NCBI GenBank assembly: GCA_018056955.1
Contig: JAGPEQ010000001.1
Coordinates: forward strand, 63,773-127,772
Source of the DNA: Bacteroidales bacterium
Lineage (GTDB): Bacteria; Bacteroidota; Bacteroidia; Bacteroidales; Tenuifilaceae
Direction: 5' to 3'
Length of the DNA: 64,000 nt
Within the stretch, counting starts at the first letter, position 1; each line of letters begins with the position of its first letter. Under the pieces are notes generated by a model, which was not told where the DNA came from, did no database searches, and saw only the letters and a program-made list of their open reading frames with translations. Shown here piece after piece: positions 7,393 to 15,787 of this stretch. The translations under genes and the position numbers were made by a program.

Positions 7393-8973
7393 CTAAAACT
7401 CCTGCCCTTTTTGCTTTGGATAATCAATAGAGTAGTGTAGCCCTCTACTCTCGTGCATTTCCTGAGCCGATTTTATTATGAGGTAACCAACGTTAATCAT
7501 ATTCCGGAGTTCGCATAGTTTTTGTGTAAGAATTGATTTTTTGTAGAGTTCCTCGGTTTCGCGGTAAAGTATTTCCAGGCGAGTTAATGCTCGCTGTAAG
7601 CGGAGGTTTGAACGAACAATTCCCACGTAGCTACTCATAATCTGCTGCATCTCACGGTAGCTCTGGGTGATAAGTACCATCTCCTCGTTATGAATTGTTC
7701 CTTCGTAGTCCCATTCGGGTATAGAGTGGTTTATTTCATAGCTCTTATAGTGTTCCATGGAATGTTGTGCGCCACGATGCGCATAAACAATTGCCTCAAT
7801 AAGCGAATTTGAGGCTAACCTATTGGCACCATGTAAACCGGTTGATGAGCATTCACCTACTGCGTAAAGCCTTTTTATGGTTGATTGAGCATTAGTATCG
7901 ACTTTAATACCACCACACATGTAATGTGCAGCAGGAACAACCGGTATCATATCCTTTGTAATGTCAATGCCAAGCGATAAGCATTTCTGGTAGATGTTTG
8001 GGAAATGGTCAATTATCTCCTTTGGTTCCTTGAAGGTAACATCGAGGTAAACATAGTCGTCGCCCCTAACCTTCATCTCGTTATCTATGGCTCGGGCAAC
8101 AATATCGCGCGGTGCAAGCGACCCCCTAGGGTCGTACTTTTGCATGAATTCCTTACCGTCGATGGTTTTAAGCACACCACCAAACCCTCGCATTGCTTCG
8201 GTTATAAGGAACGAGGGGCGTTCGCCCGGATTGTAAAGCGATGTGGGGTGAAACTGCACAAAGGCCATATTTTCAACCTGTCCCTTTGCCCGGTAAACCA
8301 TGGCAATGCCATCGCCTGTGGCAACAGGAGGGTTTGTAGTTGTGTTGTAAATATTGCCAGTTCCGCCAGTTGCCAAAACAGTTACTCGGCTCAGGAAAGT
8401 GTGTACCTCCTGTGTTTTAAGGTTTAGTACGTATGCTCCGAAACATGTAATATCAGGATTTCCGCGTTTAACCTCCTGTCCAAGGTGGTGTTGGGTGATT
8501 ATTTCAACAGCAAAGTAATTCTCGTAAACGGTAATGTTGGGATGATTTCTTACCTTGTTGCTTAAAACCTTTTGTATTTCCGCGCCGGTATTATCCTTAT
8601 GGTGTAGTATGCGGTGCTCCGAGTGTCCCCCTTCACGAGCCAAATCGTACTGACCGTTGGGTTTTCGGTCGAACTTAACGCCCCAGCTAATAAGCTGCTT
8701 AATCTGGGAAGGGGCTTCATTAACCACTATGCGGACAACTTCCTCGTTGCAAAGCCCATCGCCACAAATGAGGGTATCGTGTATATGCTTTTCGGGCGTA
8801 TCGGGGTCGTATGTTACAGCGGCTATGCCCCCCTGTGCGTATGCTGTATTGGTTTCGTCTAATCTATCCTTAGTAACAACTATAACCTTTGCGTGGTCGG
8901 CTACTTTAAGGGCAAAACTCATCCCGCCTATGCCTGACCCAATTATTAGGAAATCGGTTTCAATCTTGCTCAT
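7393..8973 (-). CDS. nadB: L-aspartate oxidase
   Basis: NadB oxidises L-aspartate to iminoaspartate, the first step of NAD biosynthesis from aspartate. The FAD-binding motif IIGSGIGGMSFA is at the N-terminus. NTAYAQGGIAAV, EGGHSEHRILH, GDGIAMVYRAKG, VQFHPT and the HGANRLASNSLIEA motif match NadB and related succinate dehydrogenase flavoproteins. I chose the Met before SKIETDF; a start 21 bases upstream is also open. The length of 526 is normal. nadA and nadC are not in the window. In anaerobes fumarate can replace oxygen as the electron acceptor. Confidence 0.93.
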   Translation of the reverse strand: MSKIETDFLIIGSGIGGMSFALKVADHAKVIVVTKDRLDETNTAYAQGGIAAVTYDPDTPEKHIHDTLICGDGLCNEEVVRIVVNEAPSQIKQLISWGVKFDRKPNGQYDLAREGGHSEHRILHHKDNTGAEIQKVLSNKVRNHPNITVYENYFAVEIITQHHLGQEVKRGNPDITCFGAYVLNLKTQEVHTFLSRVTVLATGGTGNIYNTTTNPPVATGDGIAMVYRAKGQVENMAFVQFHPTSLYNPGERPSFLITEAMRGFGGVLKTIDGKEFMQKYDPRGSLAPRDIVARAIDNEMKVRGDDYVYLDVTFKEPKEIIDHFPNIYQKCLSLGIDITKDMIPVVPAAHYMCGGIKVDTNAQSTIKRLYAVGECSSTGLHGANRLASNSLIEAIVYAHRGAQHSMEHYKSYEINHSIPEWDYEGTIHNEEMVLITQSYREMQQIMSSYVGIVRSNLRLQRALTRLEILYRETEELYKKSILTQKLCELRNMINVGYLIIKSAQEMHESRGLHYSIDYPKQKGQEF

Positions 8974-9049
8974 CGGGTTAAAGGTATACAGCAATAAATT
9001 GCCGTGTTATGTTTGAGCAAAACTATGAATTAGTAGGCTGTTATCAAAG

Positions 9050-9823
9050 CTAAATATTAATTGGTATCCGTTTTCGTTGGCTAAAGGTAATTATTTCCTT
9101 GTATCCTAACGATTTAAGGAGGTTAACGGCCTCATCAAAGTACTGCCCAATGTTTTGCTCAACATGAGCATCGCTACCCAGGGTAATGGGTACCCGGTAG
9201 TGATGAAGGATTTCGAGAAAATCGACCGATGGGTAAAATTCGGCACAGGGTTTATTTTTTCCGCTGGTATTAAGCTCAACCACCACACCGCAATCGCTAA
9301 AAATTTGTGCACACCTTTCGTAAATTTTCTGCAGCTTAAACGTAGGGTAAACTGCAAATTTTTTTGCTAAATCGGCATGACCAATAATATCGAACATTCC
9401 GGTTTGTGCTGCCTCGCCAACAAGTTTGAAATATGTGCGGTAAAAATCATCAATATCAATGCCTTGGTAACCGTTAATATCGGTATCAAAATTCCAATCA
9501 TCAATAAAGTGAACCGAACCAATGGTATAATCCAAGGGAATAGATTGTAAAACACCTCGGGTTTCATTAACCAAATTGGGAATATAATCCACCTCGGCTC
9601 CAAACCGAATGGTTACTGAATTGGATTTGTGCTGAATACGATTTACTGTGTCAATCAGTTCAGGAACTCTTCCCAAATCCATTGCCCAGCCAATAGGTTT
9701 AAGCGATATATGATCCGTGAAACCTATTTCGTAAATCCCTGATGCCTCTGCCGCATAAACCATTTCATCGTGTGTATGATGTCCGTCAGAAAAGTTGGTA
9801 TGCATGTGGTAGTCGGGGTACAT
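9050..9823 (-). CDS. PHP-domain histidinol-phosphatase (HisJ/HisK type)
   Basis: This is a metal-dependent phosphatase of the PHP superfamily, most like the HisJ/HisK histidinol-phosphatases, which make histidinol from histidinol phosphate. PHP motifs are visible: DYHMHTNFSDG (motif I), GFTDH (motif II), FGAEVDY, GSVHFID, DIIGHADL and TLGSDAH at the end. The 257-residue length fits. No other his genes are nearby, so a different phosphoester substrate cannot be ruled out. It has its own likely promoter. Confidence 0.8.
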   Translation of the reverse strand: MYPDYHMHTNFSDGHHTHDEMVYAAEASGIYEIGFTDHISLKPIGWAMDLGRVPELIDTVNRIQHKSNSVTIRFGAEVDYIPNLVNETRGVLQSIPLDYTIGSVHFIDDWNFDTDINGYQGIDIDDFYRTYFKLVGEAAQTGMFDIIGHADLAKKFAVYPTFKLQKIYERCAQIFSDCGVVVELNTSGKNKPCAEFYPSVDFLEILHHYRVPITLGSDAHVEQNIGQYFDEAVNLLKSLGYKEIITFSQRKRIPINI

Positions 9824-9873
9824 TTTATATCGATTTTAGTTTATAAACAAATCCAAACGTTTCGTGTTCATAT

Positions 9874-9907
9874 CAAATTTATCACATTTATTGCTATTAT
9901 TGCCAAA
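9874..9907 (-). promoter_or_regulatory. Possible promoter for the PHP phosphatase
   Basis: On the minus strand TTTG (9904-9907) and TAAATTTG (9874-9881) are 22 bp apart, close to the Bacteroidota consensus spacing. The predicted transcript start is about 45 bases before the start codon. Confidence 0.4.
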
Positions 9908-9940
9908 ATTTTTGATGATTTGATTACGGTTGTAAGCATA

Positions 9941-10192
9941 ATGGCTGGGGGTATGTTGCTTGGTTTTCTTTTAAGAGCAAAGCAACGTATTGTTTCCGGT
10001 AATGAGAAGCTTATCACTTATGCCATATACCTGCTTCTTTTCATGATGGGCGTTAGCATAGGTTCAAACGAACAAATTATGAACTCGTTGAGTACGCTTG
10101 GTATTGTGGCCCTAATAGTCTCAATGGGTGCTATAATCGGGAGCATTCTAACAGGTTTTTTGGTGTTTAAATTGTTTTTTAAAAACGATTAA
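9941..10192 (+). CDS. Lysine exporter LysO, N-terminal half (separate gene)
   Basis: A small membrane protein of about 83 residues with glycine-rich hydrophobic helices (MAGGMLLGFLL, ITYAIYLLLFMMGVSIGS, a third near the end). It matches the first part of LysO/YbjE (DUF340), which in E. coli is one ~300-residue protein exporting lysine and toxic analogues. A TTG at 9920 would add seven residues (LITVVSI) and complete the first helix, so the true start may be there. The second half follows after two bases; together they cover the full family length. Splitting into two genes is known in this family. Confidence 0.7.
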   Translation: MAGGMLLGFLLRAKQRIVSGNEKLITYAIYLLLFMMGVSIGSNEQIMNSLSTLGIVALIVSMGAIIGSILTGFLVFKLFFKND

Positions 10193-10194
10193 AG

Positions 10195-10797
10195 TTGAAA
10201 GGGAGTTTAACCATACTTTCATTTTTCACGCTGGGGTTAATTGTTGGTCGATATACTCCAGTTAACGATTGGCTTAGTTCCGTTGACTACAGCTCCCTAT
10301 CGCTTTACCTGCTTATGTTTTTGGTAGGAATTAGTATAGGTTCCGATACCCGATCGTTACAAGCTCTCAAAAGCATGAATTTAAAAATCCTGCTGATACC
10401 CTTAGCAACAATTATTGGTACTGCTATTGGGGTTTGGTTCATTTCAATTTTTGTTTCACGATACTCTATTAAGGAACTTATGGCTGTTGGAGCCGGGTAT
10501 GGCTATTACAGCCTATCAAGTATAATTATCAGGAATAGCCACAGCGATGCACTTGGCGTTGTTGCTTTGCTATCGAATGTAATTCGCGAAATTATTACCC
10601 TGCTGCTGGCACCGCTTATGGCAATCTATTTTGGTAAAGTTGCACCAATCTGCTCGGGAGGAGCCACAAGCATGGATACCACATTGCCAATAATTTCAAG
10701 AGCATCGGGGAAAGAGTATGCCATTCCATCGCTTATTCATGGAATAATACTTACCATACTGGTGCCTTTCATTGTAACGTTAATTCTATCAATCTAA
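10195..10797 (+). CDS. Lysine exporter LysO, C-terminal half (separate gene)
   Basis: This 200-residue integral membrane protein carries the main LysO domain. FLVGISIGSD repeats the GISIGS motif of the first half, and GAGYGYYSLSS and SNVIREIITLL are typical LysO motifs. GGATSMDTTLPII and HGIILTILVPF follow near the end. The only available start is TTG two bases after the stop of the N-terminal gene; no in-frame ATG precedes the first conserved helices. The tight junction suggests translational coupling and a two-subunit transporter. The substrate is inferred from the family. Confidence 0.8.
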   Translation: MKGSLTILSFFTLGLIVGRYTPVNDWLSSVDYSSLSLYLLMFLVGISIGSDTRSLQALKSMNLKILLIPLATIIGTAIGVWFISIFVSRYSIKELMAVGAGYGYYSLSSIIIRNSHSDALGVVALLSNVIREIITLLLAPLMAIYFGKVAPICSGGATSMDTTLPIISRASGKEYAIPSLIHGIILTILVPFIVTLILSI

Positions 10798-10808
10798 ATA
10801 ACAAAGCC

Positions 10809-11600
10809 ATGAAAATCAAATCTTTGCTGCTGGCAGCATTTGCGTTTTTGCTGTTAATCTCCTGTAAAACAAAAACCGAAAAGGAGAATTTTAATCAGGA
10901 TCACCTGATTTACGCCACCATTTGGTACCAAAACTCCCCCGAAATGAAAGCCCTGTACTACCAAGGCTTCAATATTGCAGAGGAAAGATTGAAACAGTAC
11001 ACGAAACTAAAAACTGCAAAACCCAAAGCAGTGGTGGTTGATATTGATGAGACCATGTTAAACAATGTACCATTCCAAGCGCAGGAAATAATTGATAACA
11101 AAGAGTTCTCGAGTGAATTTTGGAACGAGTGGAGCCAACTTGCCAGGGCCGAAGCCACCCCAGGTGCCATAGAGTTCAGCAAGCTTTGCGATTCGTTGGG
11201 CATTCCGATTTTCTACATCAGCAACCGAAAGGTAAACGAGTTTGACGCTACCCTTCGCAACCTCGATTCGCTGGGTTTTGCCTTTGCAAAACCAGAGTTC
11301 ATAATTCTCAGGGACAATGAGAGTAGCAAAAAAGCCCGTCGCGAAAAGGTAATGGAAAACTATGAAATAGTTTTGCTTATTGGCGATAACCTTAACGATT
11401 TTTCTGAGGTTTTTGAAGACCGAAGCGATAGCTGGGGTACACCCACCGTGGAGAAATTCAAAAATGAATTCGGAAGCCGATTTATAGTTTTGCCTAACCC
11501 CATGTACGGCGACTGGGAAAAAAATATATATCCGAGTCGTGGCATGCTGCCTGCCCAGCAGGATAGTGCACGCCGCTCTGTGTTAAAGGGCTTTAAGTAA
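10809..11600 (+). CDS. Acid phosphatase, lipoprotein e(P4)/class C type
   Basis: An HAD-superfamily class C acid phosphatase that removes phosphate from nucleotides or other monoesters at the cell envelope. The lipobox LLLISC places the lipidated Cys at residue 19. The catalytic DxD motif is VVVDIDETML (Asp78, Asp80), with ISNR and GDNLNDF as later HAD motifs. In Haemophilus the homologue processes NMN for NAD uptake; here the substrate is unknown. It follows the lysO pair by 11 bp and ends in a strong terminator. Confidence 0.9.
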   Translation: MKIKSLLLAAFAFLLLISCKTKTEKENFNQDHLIYATIWYQNSPEMKALYYQGFNIAEERLKQYTKLKTAKPKAVVVDIDETMLNNVPFQAQEIIDNKEFSSEFWNEWSQLARAEATPGAIEFSKLCDSLGIPIFYISNRKVNEFDATLRNLDSLGFAFAKPEFIILRDNESSKKARREKVMENYEIVLLIGDNLNDFSEVFEDRSDSWGTPTVEKFKNEFGSRFIVLPNPMYGDWEKNIYPSRGMLPAQQDSARRSVLKGFK

Positions 11601-11620
11601 GAGCACCAATTCTCTCACCA

Positions 11621-11646
11621 AAAAAGGGCGATTTTTCGCCCTTTTT
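11621..11646 (+). terminator. Terminator after the acid phosphatase
   Basis: AAAAAGGGCGA pairs with TCGCCCTTTTT around a TTTT loop, continuing into a T-run. Confidence 0.92.
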
Positions 11647-11712
11647 TATTTAGAAAAAATATCAATTATGATTAATCATCCTTTTGTTTATTAACCACTT
11701 GCATTAATTTGC

Positions 11713-11720
11713 TAATTTTG
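11713..11720 (+). promoter_or_regulatory. Possible -7 box before the DUF362 gene
   Basis: TAATTTTG matches the Bacteroidota -7 consensus 47 bases before the start codon. No good -33 box lies at the usual distance. Confidence 0.4.
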
Positions 11721-11767
11721 AATGAGATTGCTTTATTAAGTATGTTTTACATCAAATATAAAATACT

Positions 11768-12868
11768 ATGAGAAGCTTAGCCCACCTGTTAATACCTGCC
11801 CTTTTCCTGTTTTCATGTTCAAAGTCAAATCATGAACCAACCGTTTACTTCACCAAGGATATTACACCGGAGGGGTTCATGAAGGTTTACAAACAGATTT
11901 CCAAAAACCTTGAAGGGAAAGTAGGCGTAAAGGTTCATTTTGGCGAAGAAGGCAATTCCTATTACGTTAAACCGGAACTATTTAAGGATATTGTTCTCGA
12001 CTGCAAGGGAACATTCATTGAAACCAATGTATTATATAAAAGTCCGCGGCAAAAAACCGAAACCCATATTGCGCTGGCCAAACAACATGGATTTACCTAT
12101 GCCCCTATCGATATTTTAGATGATAAAGGGGAGCTTGTAATTGAAAATGTACCCGGATGTAAACACTTCAATAAGTTTTACTTCGGGAAAAATATTGATG
12201 AGTATAATTCTTTCCTCATAATCTCGCACTTTAAGGGGCATGGATCGGCTGGTTTTGGGGGAGCCATTAAAAATATATCGATGGGGTTTGCAACCCCTCG
12301 AGGGAAACTGGCCATGCACAGGAACAATTACCCTGTATGCGATAGGGATCGCTGTACCAACTGCGATAGCTGCGCCCAGCAATGCCCGGCAAATGCTATT
12401 TCAACTAATCCTATTTGGATTGATGTAGATAAATGCACCGGATGTGGAAAATGCATTGATGTTTGCCCAAATAAAGCTTTACGTTACCCTAAAGGCGACG
12501 TAGATGTTCAAACTGTATTCTGTGAACGACTTGCTGAATACGCTAAGGCAATTTACGACCGTCATAAAAAGATGGTTTTCATAAATGTCTTAGTCGATAT
12601 ATCAACATCGTGCGATTGCTCCCGAAACCCCGGAAAGCCATTTGTCCCAAACATTGGTATTTTGGCGTCAACTGACATTGTGGCCATTGAAAAAGCAAGC
12701 CACGACCTAGTGGCTAAAGCCCACGGATGCGCTGATCCATTTCTGGAAGTTAACCGTGTAAGCGGTTACAGGCAAATTCAGTACGCTAAAACGTTAGGCA
12801 TGGGCAAAATGAACTATCGCCTGGTTAACCTGGACAACAACCAAGAAACTGTAGTAATTTCAAAGTAA
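11768..12868 (+). CDS. DUF362 protein with 2x[4Fe-4S] ferredoxin domain and lipoprotein signal
   Basis: The protein has a DUF362 fold split by a ferredoxin-like insert. DUF362 motifs include GKVGVKVHFGEEGN, ISHFKGHGSAGFGGA and NIGILASTDIVAIEKA. The insert has two cluster motifs: Cys196, 199, 202, 206 and Cys223, 226, 229, 233. Its biochemical role is unknown in general; electron transfer is likely. The N-terminus (LLIPALFLFSCSKS) is a good lipobox with Cys17, which would place the iron-sulfur domain outside the cytoplasm; no Tat twin-arginine motif is seen. It stands alone between a terminator and tRNA-Arg. Confidence 0.85.
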   Translation: MRSLAHLLIPALFLFSCSKSNHEPTVYFTKDITPEGFMKVYKQISKNLEGKVGVKVHFGEEGNSYYVKPELFKDIVLDCKGTFIETNVLYKSPRQKTETHIALAKQHGFTYAPIDILDDKGELVIENVPGCKHFNKFYFGKNIDEYNSFLIISHFKGHGSAGFGGAIKNISMGFATPRGKLAMHRNNYPVCDRDRCTNCDSCAQQCPANAISTNPIWIDVDKCTGCGKCIDVCPNKALRYPKGDVDVQTVFCERLAEYAKAIYDRHKKMVFINVLVDISTSCDCSRNPGKPFVPNIGILASTDIVAIEKASHDLVAKAHGCADPFLEVNRVSGYRQIQYAKTLGMGKMNYRLVNLDNNQETVVISK

Positions 12869-12895
12869 AGTTTCTAAACCAACAATCGCAAACCT

Positions 12896-12927
12896 GTTGC
12901 AAAAAAATAAATTAAGTAATATCTTTG
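12896..12927 (+). promoter_or_regulatory. Promoter of tRNA-Arg
   Basis: GTTG (12896-12899) and TATCTTTG (12920-12927) are separated by 20 bp, an almost ideal Bacteroidota promoter. The expected start is about 5 bases before the mature tRNA. Confidence 0.8.
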
Positions 12928-12938
12928 CCGAGCAATTT

Positions 12939-13010
12939 GGCCTTATAGTTCAAGGGATAGAACGGAAGTTTCCTAAACTTTAGATCCAGGTTCGAGTCCT
13001 GGTAAGGCCA
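12939..13010 (+). tRNA. tRNA-Arg (anticodon CCT)
   Basis: A 72-base cloverleaf folds by hand. The acceptor stem pairs GGCCTTA with TAAGGCC, the D stem GTTC with GAAC, the anticodon stem GAAGT with ACTTT, and the T stem CCAGG with CCTGG around TTCGAGT. The loop TTCCTAA gives anticodon CCT, which reads AGG arginine codons. The discriminator is A and CCA is not encoded. It has its own promoter and terminator. Confidence 0.95.
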
Positions 13011-13014
13011 CTAC

Positions 13015-13038
13015 AAGGGGAGTTCTTCCCCTTTTTTT
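13015..13038 (+). terminator. Terminator after tRNA-Arg
   Basis: AAGGGGA pairs with TCCCCTT around GTTCT and runs into a T-tract. Confidence 0.88.
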
Positions 13039-13151
13039 ATTTTCACTCCACCAAACATGAGGAAAAATATGTAAAAGTTTGTAACATTTCTTGTATTTTT
13101 TTTATCATTGCATTATTTTTATACCAATTTTAATTACATATTGTAACTTCT

Positions 13152-13637
13152 ATGGCTGAAACTTACAAGGTTGATGCAATTGACCAAAAAATACTATCGT
13201 ACTTGGCTAAGAATGCACGAATGCCTTTTTTGGAAATTGCTCGCGAATGTGGAATATCGGGAGCCGCTATTCACCAACGGGTTAAGAAAATGGAAGATGC
13301 CGGTATTATTGCCGGTTCGCGAATGGTTGTTAAACCCAAAGCGCTAGGATTTGATGTTTGCGCTTTTGTTGGGGTACAGCTTGTATCAACTAACCTTTAC
13401 GCAGGAGTAATTGAGGCTCTTAAAATGATGCCCGAGGTGGTGGAGTGCCATTTTATCACAGGGGAATATGCCCTTTTACTAAAAATTTTCTGCCGCGATA
13501 ACGAGCACCTGATGGACGTGTTGGTTAACACCATTCAGAATATCCCCGGTATTTCAAGAACAGAAACTTTTATTTCCCTTGACCAAGCCATTGAGCGCCC
13601 GGTTTACGTTAAGGATAAAAGTGTGATTAAAGGTTAA
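13152..13637 (+). CDS. Lrp/AsnC-family transcriptional regulator
   Basis: A 161-residue regulator with an N-terminal winged helix-turn-helix (DAIDQKILSYLAKNARMPFL, then IARECGISGAAIHQRVKKME) and a C-terminal RAM ligand-binding domain (VVECHFITGEYALLLKIFCR). Members sense amino acids or related compounds and form octamers on DNA. The effector cannot be told from the sequence. It is a single-gene unit closed by a bidirectional terminator. Confidence 0.92.
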   Translation: MAETYKVDAIDQKILSYLAKNARMPFLEIARECGISGAAIHQRVKKMEDAGIIAGSRMVVKPKALGFDVCAFVGVQLVSTNLYAGVIEALKMMPEVVECHFITGEYALLLKIFCRDNEHLMDVLVNTIQNIPGISRTETFISLDQAIERPVYVKDKSVIKG

Positions 13638-13660
13638 AACAATAATCCATACAACAAAAA

Positions 13661-13685
13661 AAGGCTGAACCCTAGGTTCAGCCTT
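13661..13685. terminator. Bidirectional terminator between Lrp and small acidic protein
   Basis: AAGGCTGAACC pairs perfectly with GGTTCAGCCTT around a 3-base loop, with A- and T-rich flanks on both sides. It separates convergent genes. Confidence 0.9.
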
Positions 13686-13701
13686 AATTTTATTTTATTT
13701 T

Positions 13702-13926
13702 TTAGTAATCTTCTTCTTCGTCATAGGCATCGTCATCATAGTAATCATCCAAAGAGTCTTTCAAATCGTAATCGTCCAGATCTTCAAACTCATCAATCTC
13801 TTCATAAAAAGAGCGCTTCAAATTCTTCTCCTTTTTAACAGGTTTCAACTTTTTGGCTCTCTTTAACTCGTCGGAATCGAAAGAATCGTTCTTTACGGGT
13901 TTCCGAAAATCTTTCTTTGACTTCAT
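13702..13926 (-). CDS. Small charged protein of unknown function
   Basis: A 74-residue protein with a lysine-rich N-terminal half (KKLKPVKKEKNLKRSF) and a very acidic C-terminal half rich in Asp, Glu and Tyr (DDYYDDDAYDEEEDY). It has no signal peptide or membrane segment and is probably disordered. The start is ATG at 13924-13926; a GTG precedes it directly. The placement between a bidirectional terminator and a divergent promoter supports a real gene. Function unknown. Confidence 0.6.
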   Translation of the reverse strand: MKSKKDFRKPVKNDSFDSDELKRAKKLKPVKKEKNLKRSFYEEIDEFEDLDDYDLKDSLDDYYDDDAYDEEEDY

Positions 13927-14155
13927 CACAAGACAAATTAAGATGTTTCCTTTGTTTTTTAACTATTTAGGGTTAAACATTAAATATATCAACCGCAATT
14001 TTAAGTATTTTTTTTTTCGTTGCAAGGTATTGGCCTACTGTATGGTGAAAATTTTTACGTTTAAAGCATATTATTTTACCAAGTTACACATCAGCTATAT
14101 AAAAGTCAATACTTTTTCATCAAACAACTATTTTTTTTACATAAACACATTTACG

Positions 14156-14163
14156 TACATTTG
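14156..14163 (+). promoter_or_regulatory. -7 box of the AEC carrier promoter
   Basis: TACATTTG matches the -7 consensus, 19 bases before the start codon of the carrier gene. A T-run lies at the -33 position, without the G. The rest of the 250-bp gap upstream is AT-rich with no gene seen. Confidence 0.5.
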
Positions 14164-14182
14164 TGAAGTTTTAAACCGCTAT

Positions 14183-15133
14183 ATGGGGTCCGAGGTAATT
14201 ATCCACCAGTTACTAATTTTTGGCGTTTTAATGGTAGTGGGCGCTTTGGGCTCCTACTTCGGAATCATTAAGGACGAAGCCAAAGACTTCCTGTCGCGCT
14301 TCATTATCGACATTACCCTTCCCTGCCTGATTTTTTCAACTTTTGCTAAAATTGATAGTAACCCCACCCTGCTTATCAACGGTTTACTAGTGTTTGGTTT
14401 TACCTTTGTTAACCTTGCAATCGCTCTTTTTGCTGGAACCGTTTCGGCACGTCTCCAGGGCTTGAACCCAGCAAACACTACGGTTCATAGCCTTCACACC
14501 ATGTTTGGGAATATTGTGTTTTTGGGCTACCCGCTCTTTGATGCTCTATTTCCAGGAGGAATTGGAATATTCTATGCAGCTGCATACCAACTTGCTTCAA
14601 ACTCGGTTACTTTCACCTACGGGATATACAGGCTAAGTGCTGGTCAAGCAAAATCGGGGTTAAAAAGTTTGCTTAACATCAACACTTTTGCCTTACTAAT
14701 TGGTTTTACAATTACTGCCTTTGGCATAAAAATTCCAGCGTTTTTAATAGATGCCCTGAGTGGATTGGGTAAGGCTACCAGCCCCCTATCAATGGTTTAC
14801 ATTGGGGCTTTGCTTATGGGGTTGGGTATTCGTAAATCCGTGAGCCATAAAAGTATTTACCTGCTTAGCCTCAATAAGTTGATTTTATTACCAGTTTTTT
14901 TGGGCTTTATTTACCTATGGATATTCCGATTTTTTAACCTGCAAATTTCGAGCGAAGCCTTTATTGTTCTTGTGATGCAAATGGCTATGCCCTGCCAAAC
15001 AATAATAGTGGTAATGAGCAGAAGGTATGGTGGAAACTACCAGCTTGCTGCGGGTAATCTGTTTGTCTCCACCATACTGAGTATAGCAACATTGCCAGCC
15101 ATTTATATTTATCTGAACTTTCTTCTGAAATGA
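14183..15133 (+). CDS. AEC-family transporter (auxin efflux carrier-like)
   Basis: An integral membrane carrier of about 316 residues with roughly ten hydrophobic helices. The N-terminal region (LGSYFGIIKDEAKDFLSRFI, ITLPCLIFSTF) and the C-terminal repeat with MAMPCQTIIVVMS are typical of AEC family members, which export organic anions such as malate or malonate. The open frame extends 330 bases upstream, but that part is AT-rich, overlaps the divergent gene and looks non-coding. The ATG before GSEVIIHQL follows a -7 box and gives the usual length. The substrate is unknown. Confidence 0.85.
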   Translation: MGSEVIIHQLLIFGVLMVVGALGSYFGIIKDEAKDFLSRFIIDITLPCLIFSTFAKIDSNPTLLINGLLVFGFTFVNLAIALFAGTVSARLQGLNPANTTVHSLHTMFGNIVFLGYPLFDALFPGGIGIFYAAAYQLASNSVTFTYGIYRLSAGQAKSGLKSLLNINTFALLIGFTITAFGIKIPAFLIDALSGLGKATSPLSMVYIGALLMGLGIRKSVSHKSIYLLSLNKLILLPVFLGFIYLWIFRFFNLQISSEAFIVLVMQMAMPCQTIIVVMSRRYGGNYQLAAGNLFVSTILSIATLPAIYIYLNFLLK

Positions 15134-15136
15134 TTT

Positions 15137-15697
15137 TTATTTCACAACCAGCTTTACTTCAATCGTAAACTCGTCGTAAATCATTTTATCGCCTAATCCC
15201 TCAAAGAATTTTCCTGATCCATAACGAATATTGTACTGGGTGCGATCAACTGTAATCGTTGATGTGTACACATTTCCCTTTTTAATTACCTCAAAGGTGA
15301 TTGGCTTTGTAATACCCTTGATAGTCAAATCGGTCGTTACTTTGGCCTTATCGCCATTAAACTTGTCCGACCTAACATTTCCAAGGAGAGCAACCCGGTA
15401 TGTTCCAACACTAAAAAAATCGTCAGATTTTAGGTGGTCAATCAACTTTTTATTCCATTCTGGGCTCTCTAAATCGTCACATGTTATCGATTCCATATCG
15501 ATAACAAAATTTCCGCCAGCAATCTGGTTATCTCTGATAACCAATTTGCCCTCTTTAAGCTTCACTTTGCCGTAATGTTCACCAGTTACTTTTTTGGCAT
15601 TCCATTTCAGGGTGGAACTACTCGCATCGGCAATAAACTCCTGTGACCAAACTGTAGTACTAATCAGGAGTGCTGTTAGTAATGTTAAAAATTTCAT
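15137..15697 (-). CDS. YceI-family periplasmic protein
   Basis: The mature protein is a lipocalin-like beta-barrel that may bind an isoprenoid or other amphiphile. The start chosen gives a clean signal peptide (MKFLTLLTALLISTTVWSQ) and a protein of 186 residues; an upstream start exists at 15736. Family features are seen in DASSSTLKWNAKKVTGEHYG, KVTTDLTIKGITKPITFEV and the terminal EVKLVVK. Its stop lies three bases from the stop of the convergent AEC carrier. Function of the family is poorly defined. Confidence 0.88.
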   Translation of the reverse strand: MKFLTLLTALLISTTVWSQEFIADASSSTLKWNAKKVTGEHYGKVKLKEGKLVIRDNQIAGGNFVIDMESITCDDLESPEWNKKLIDHLKSDDFFSVGTYRVALLGNVRSDKFNGDKAKVTTDLTIKGITKPITFEVIKKGNVYTSTITVDRTQYNIRYGSGKFFEGLGDKMIYDEFTIEVKLVVK

Positions 15698-15787
15698 GTT
15701 CTTTTTGTTTAAAGTTACACGGTAATAACAAATCAATATTCAATTTGTTTTTTAGTAACTTAGCGGGGCATATTTGTTTAGTGTCCA

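Noticed and set aside
13853-14182. N-terminal extension of the AEC carrier frame
   Set aside because: It overlaps the divergent small gene, is AT-rich and non-conserved in look, and is followed by a -7 box and the family-typical N-terminus at 14183.
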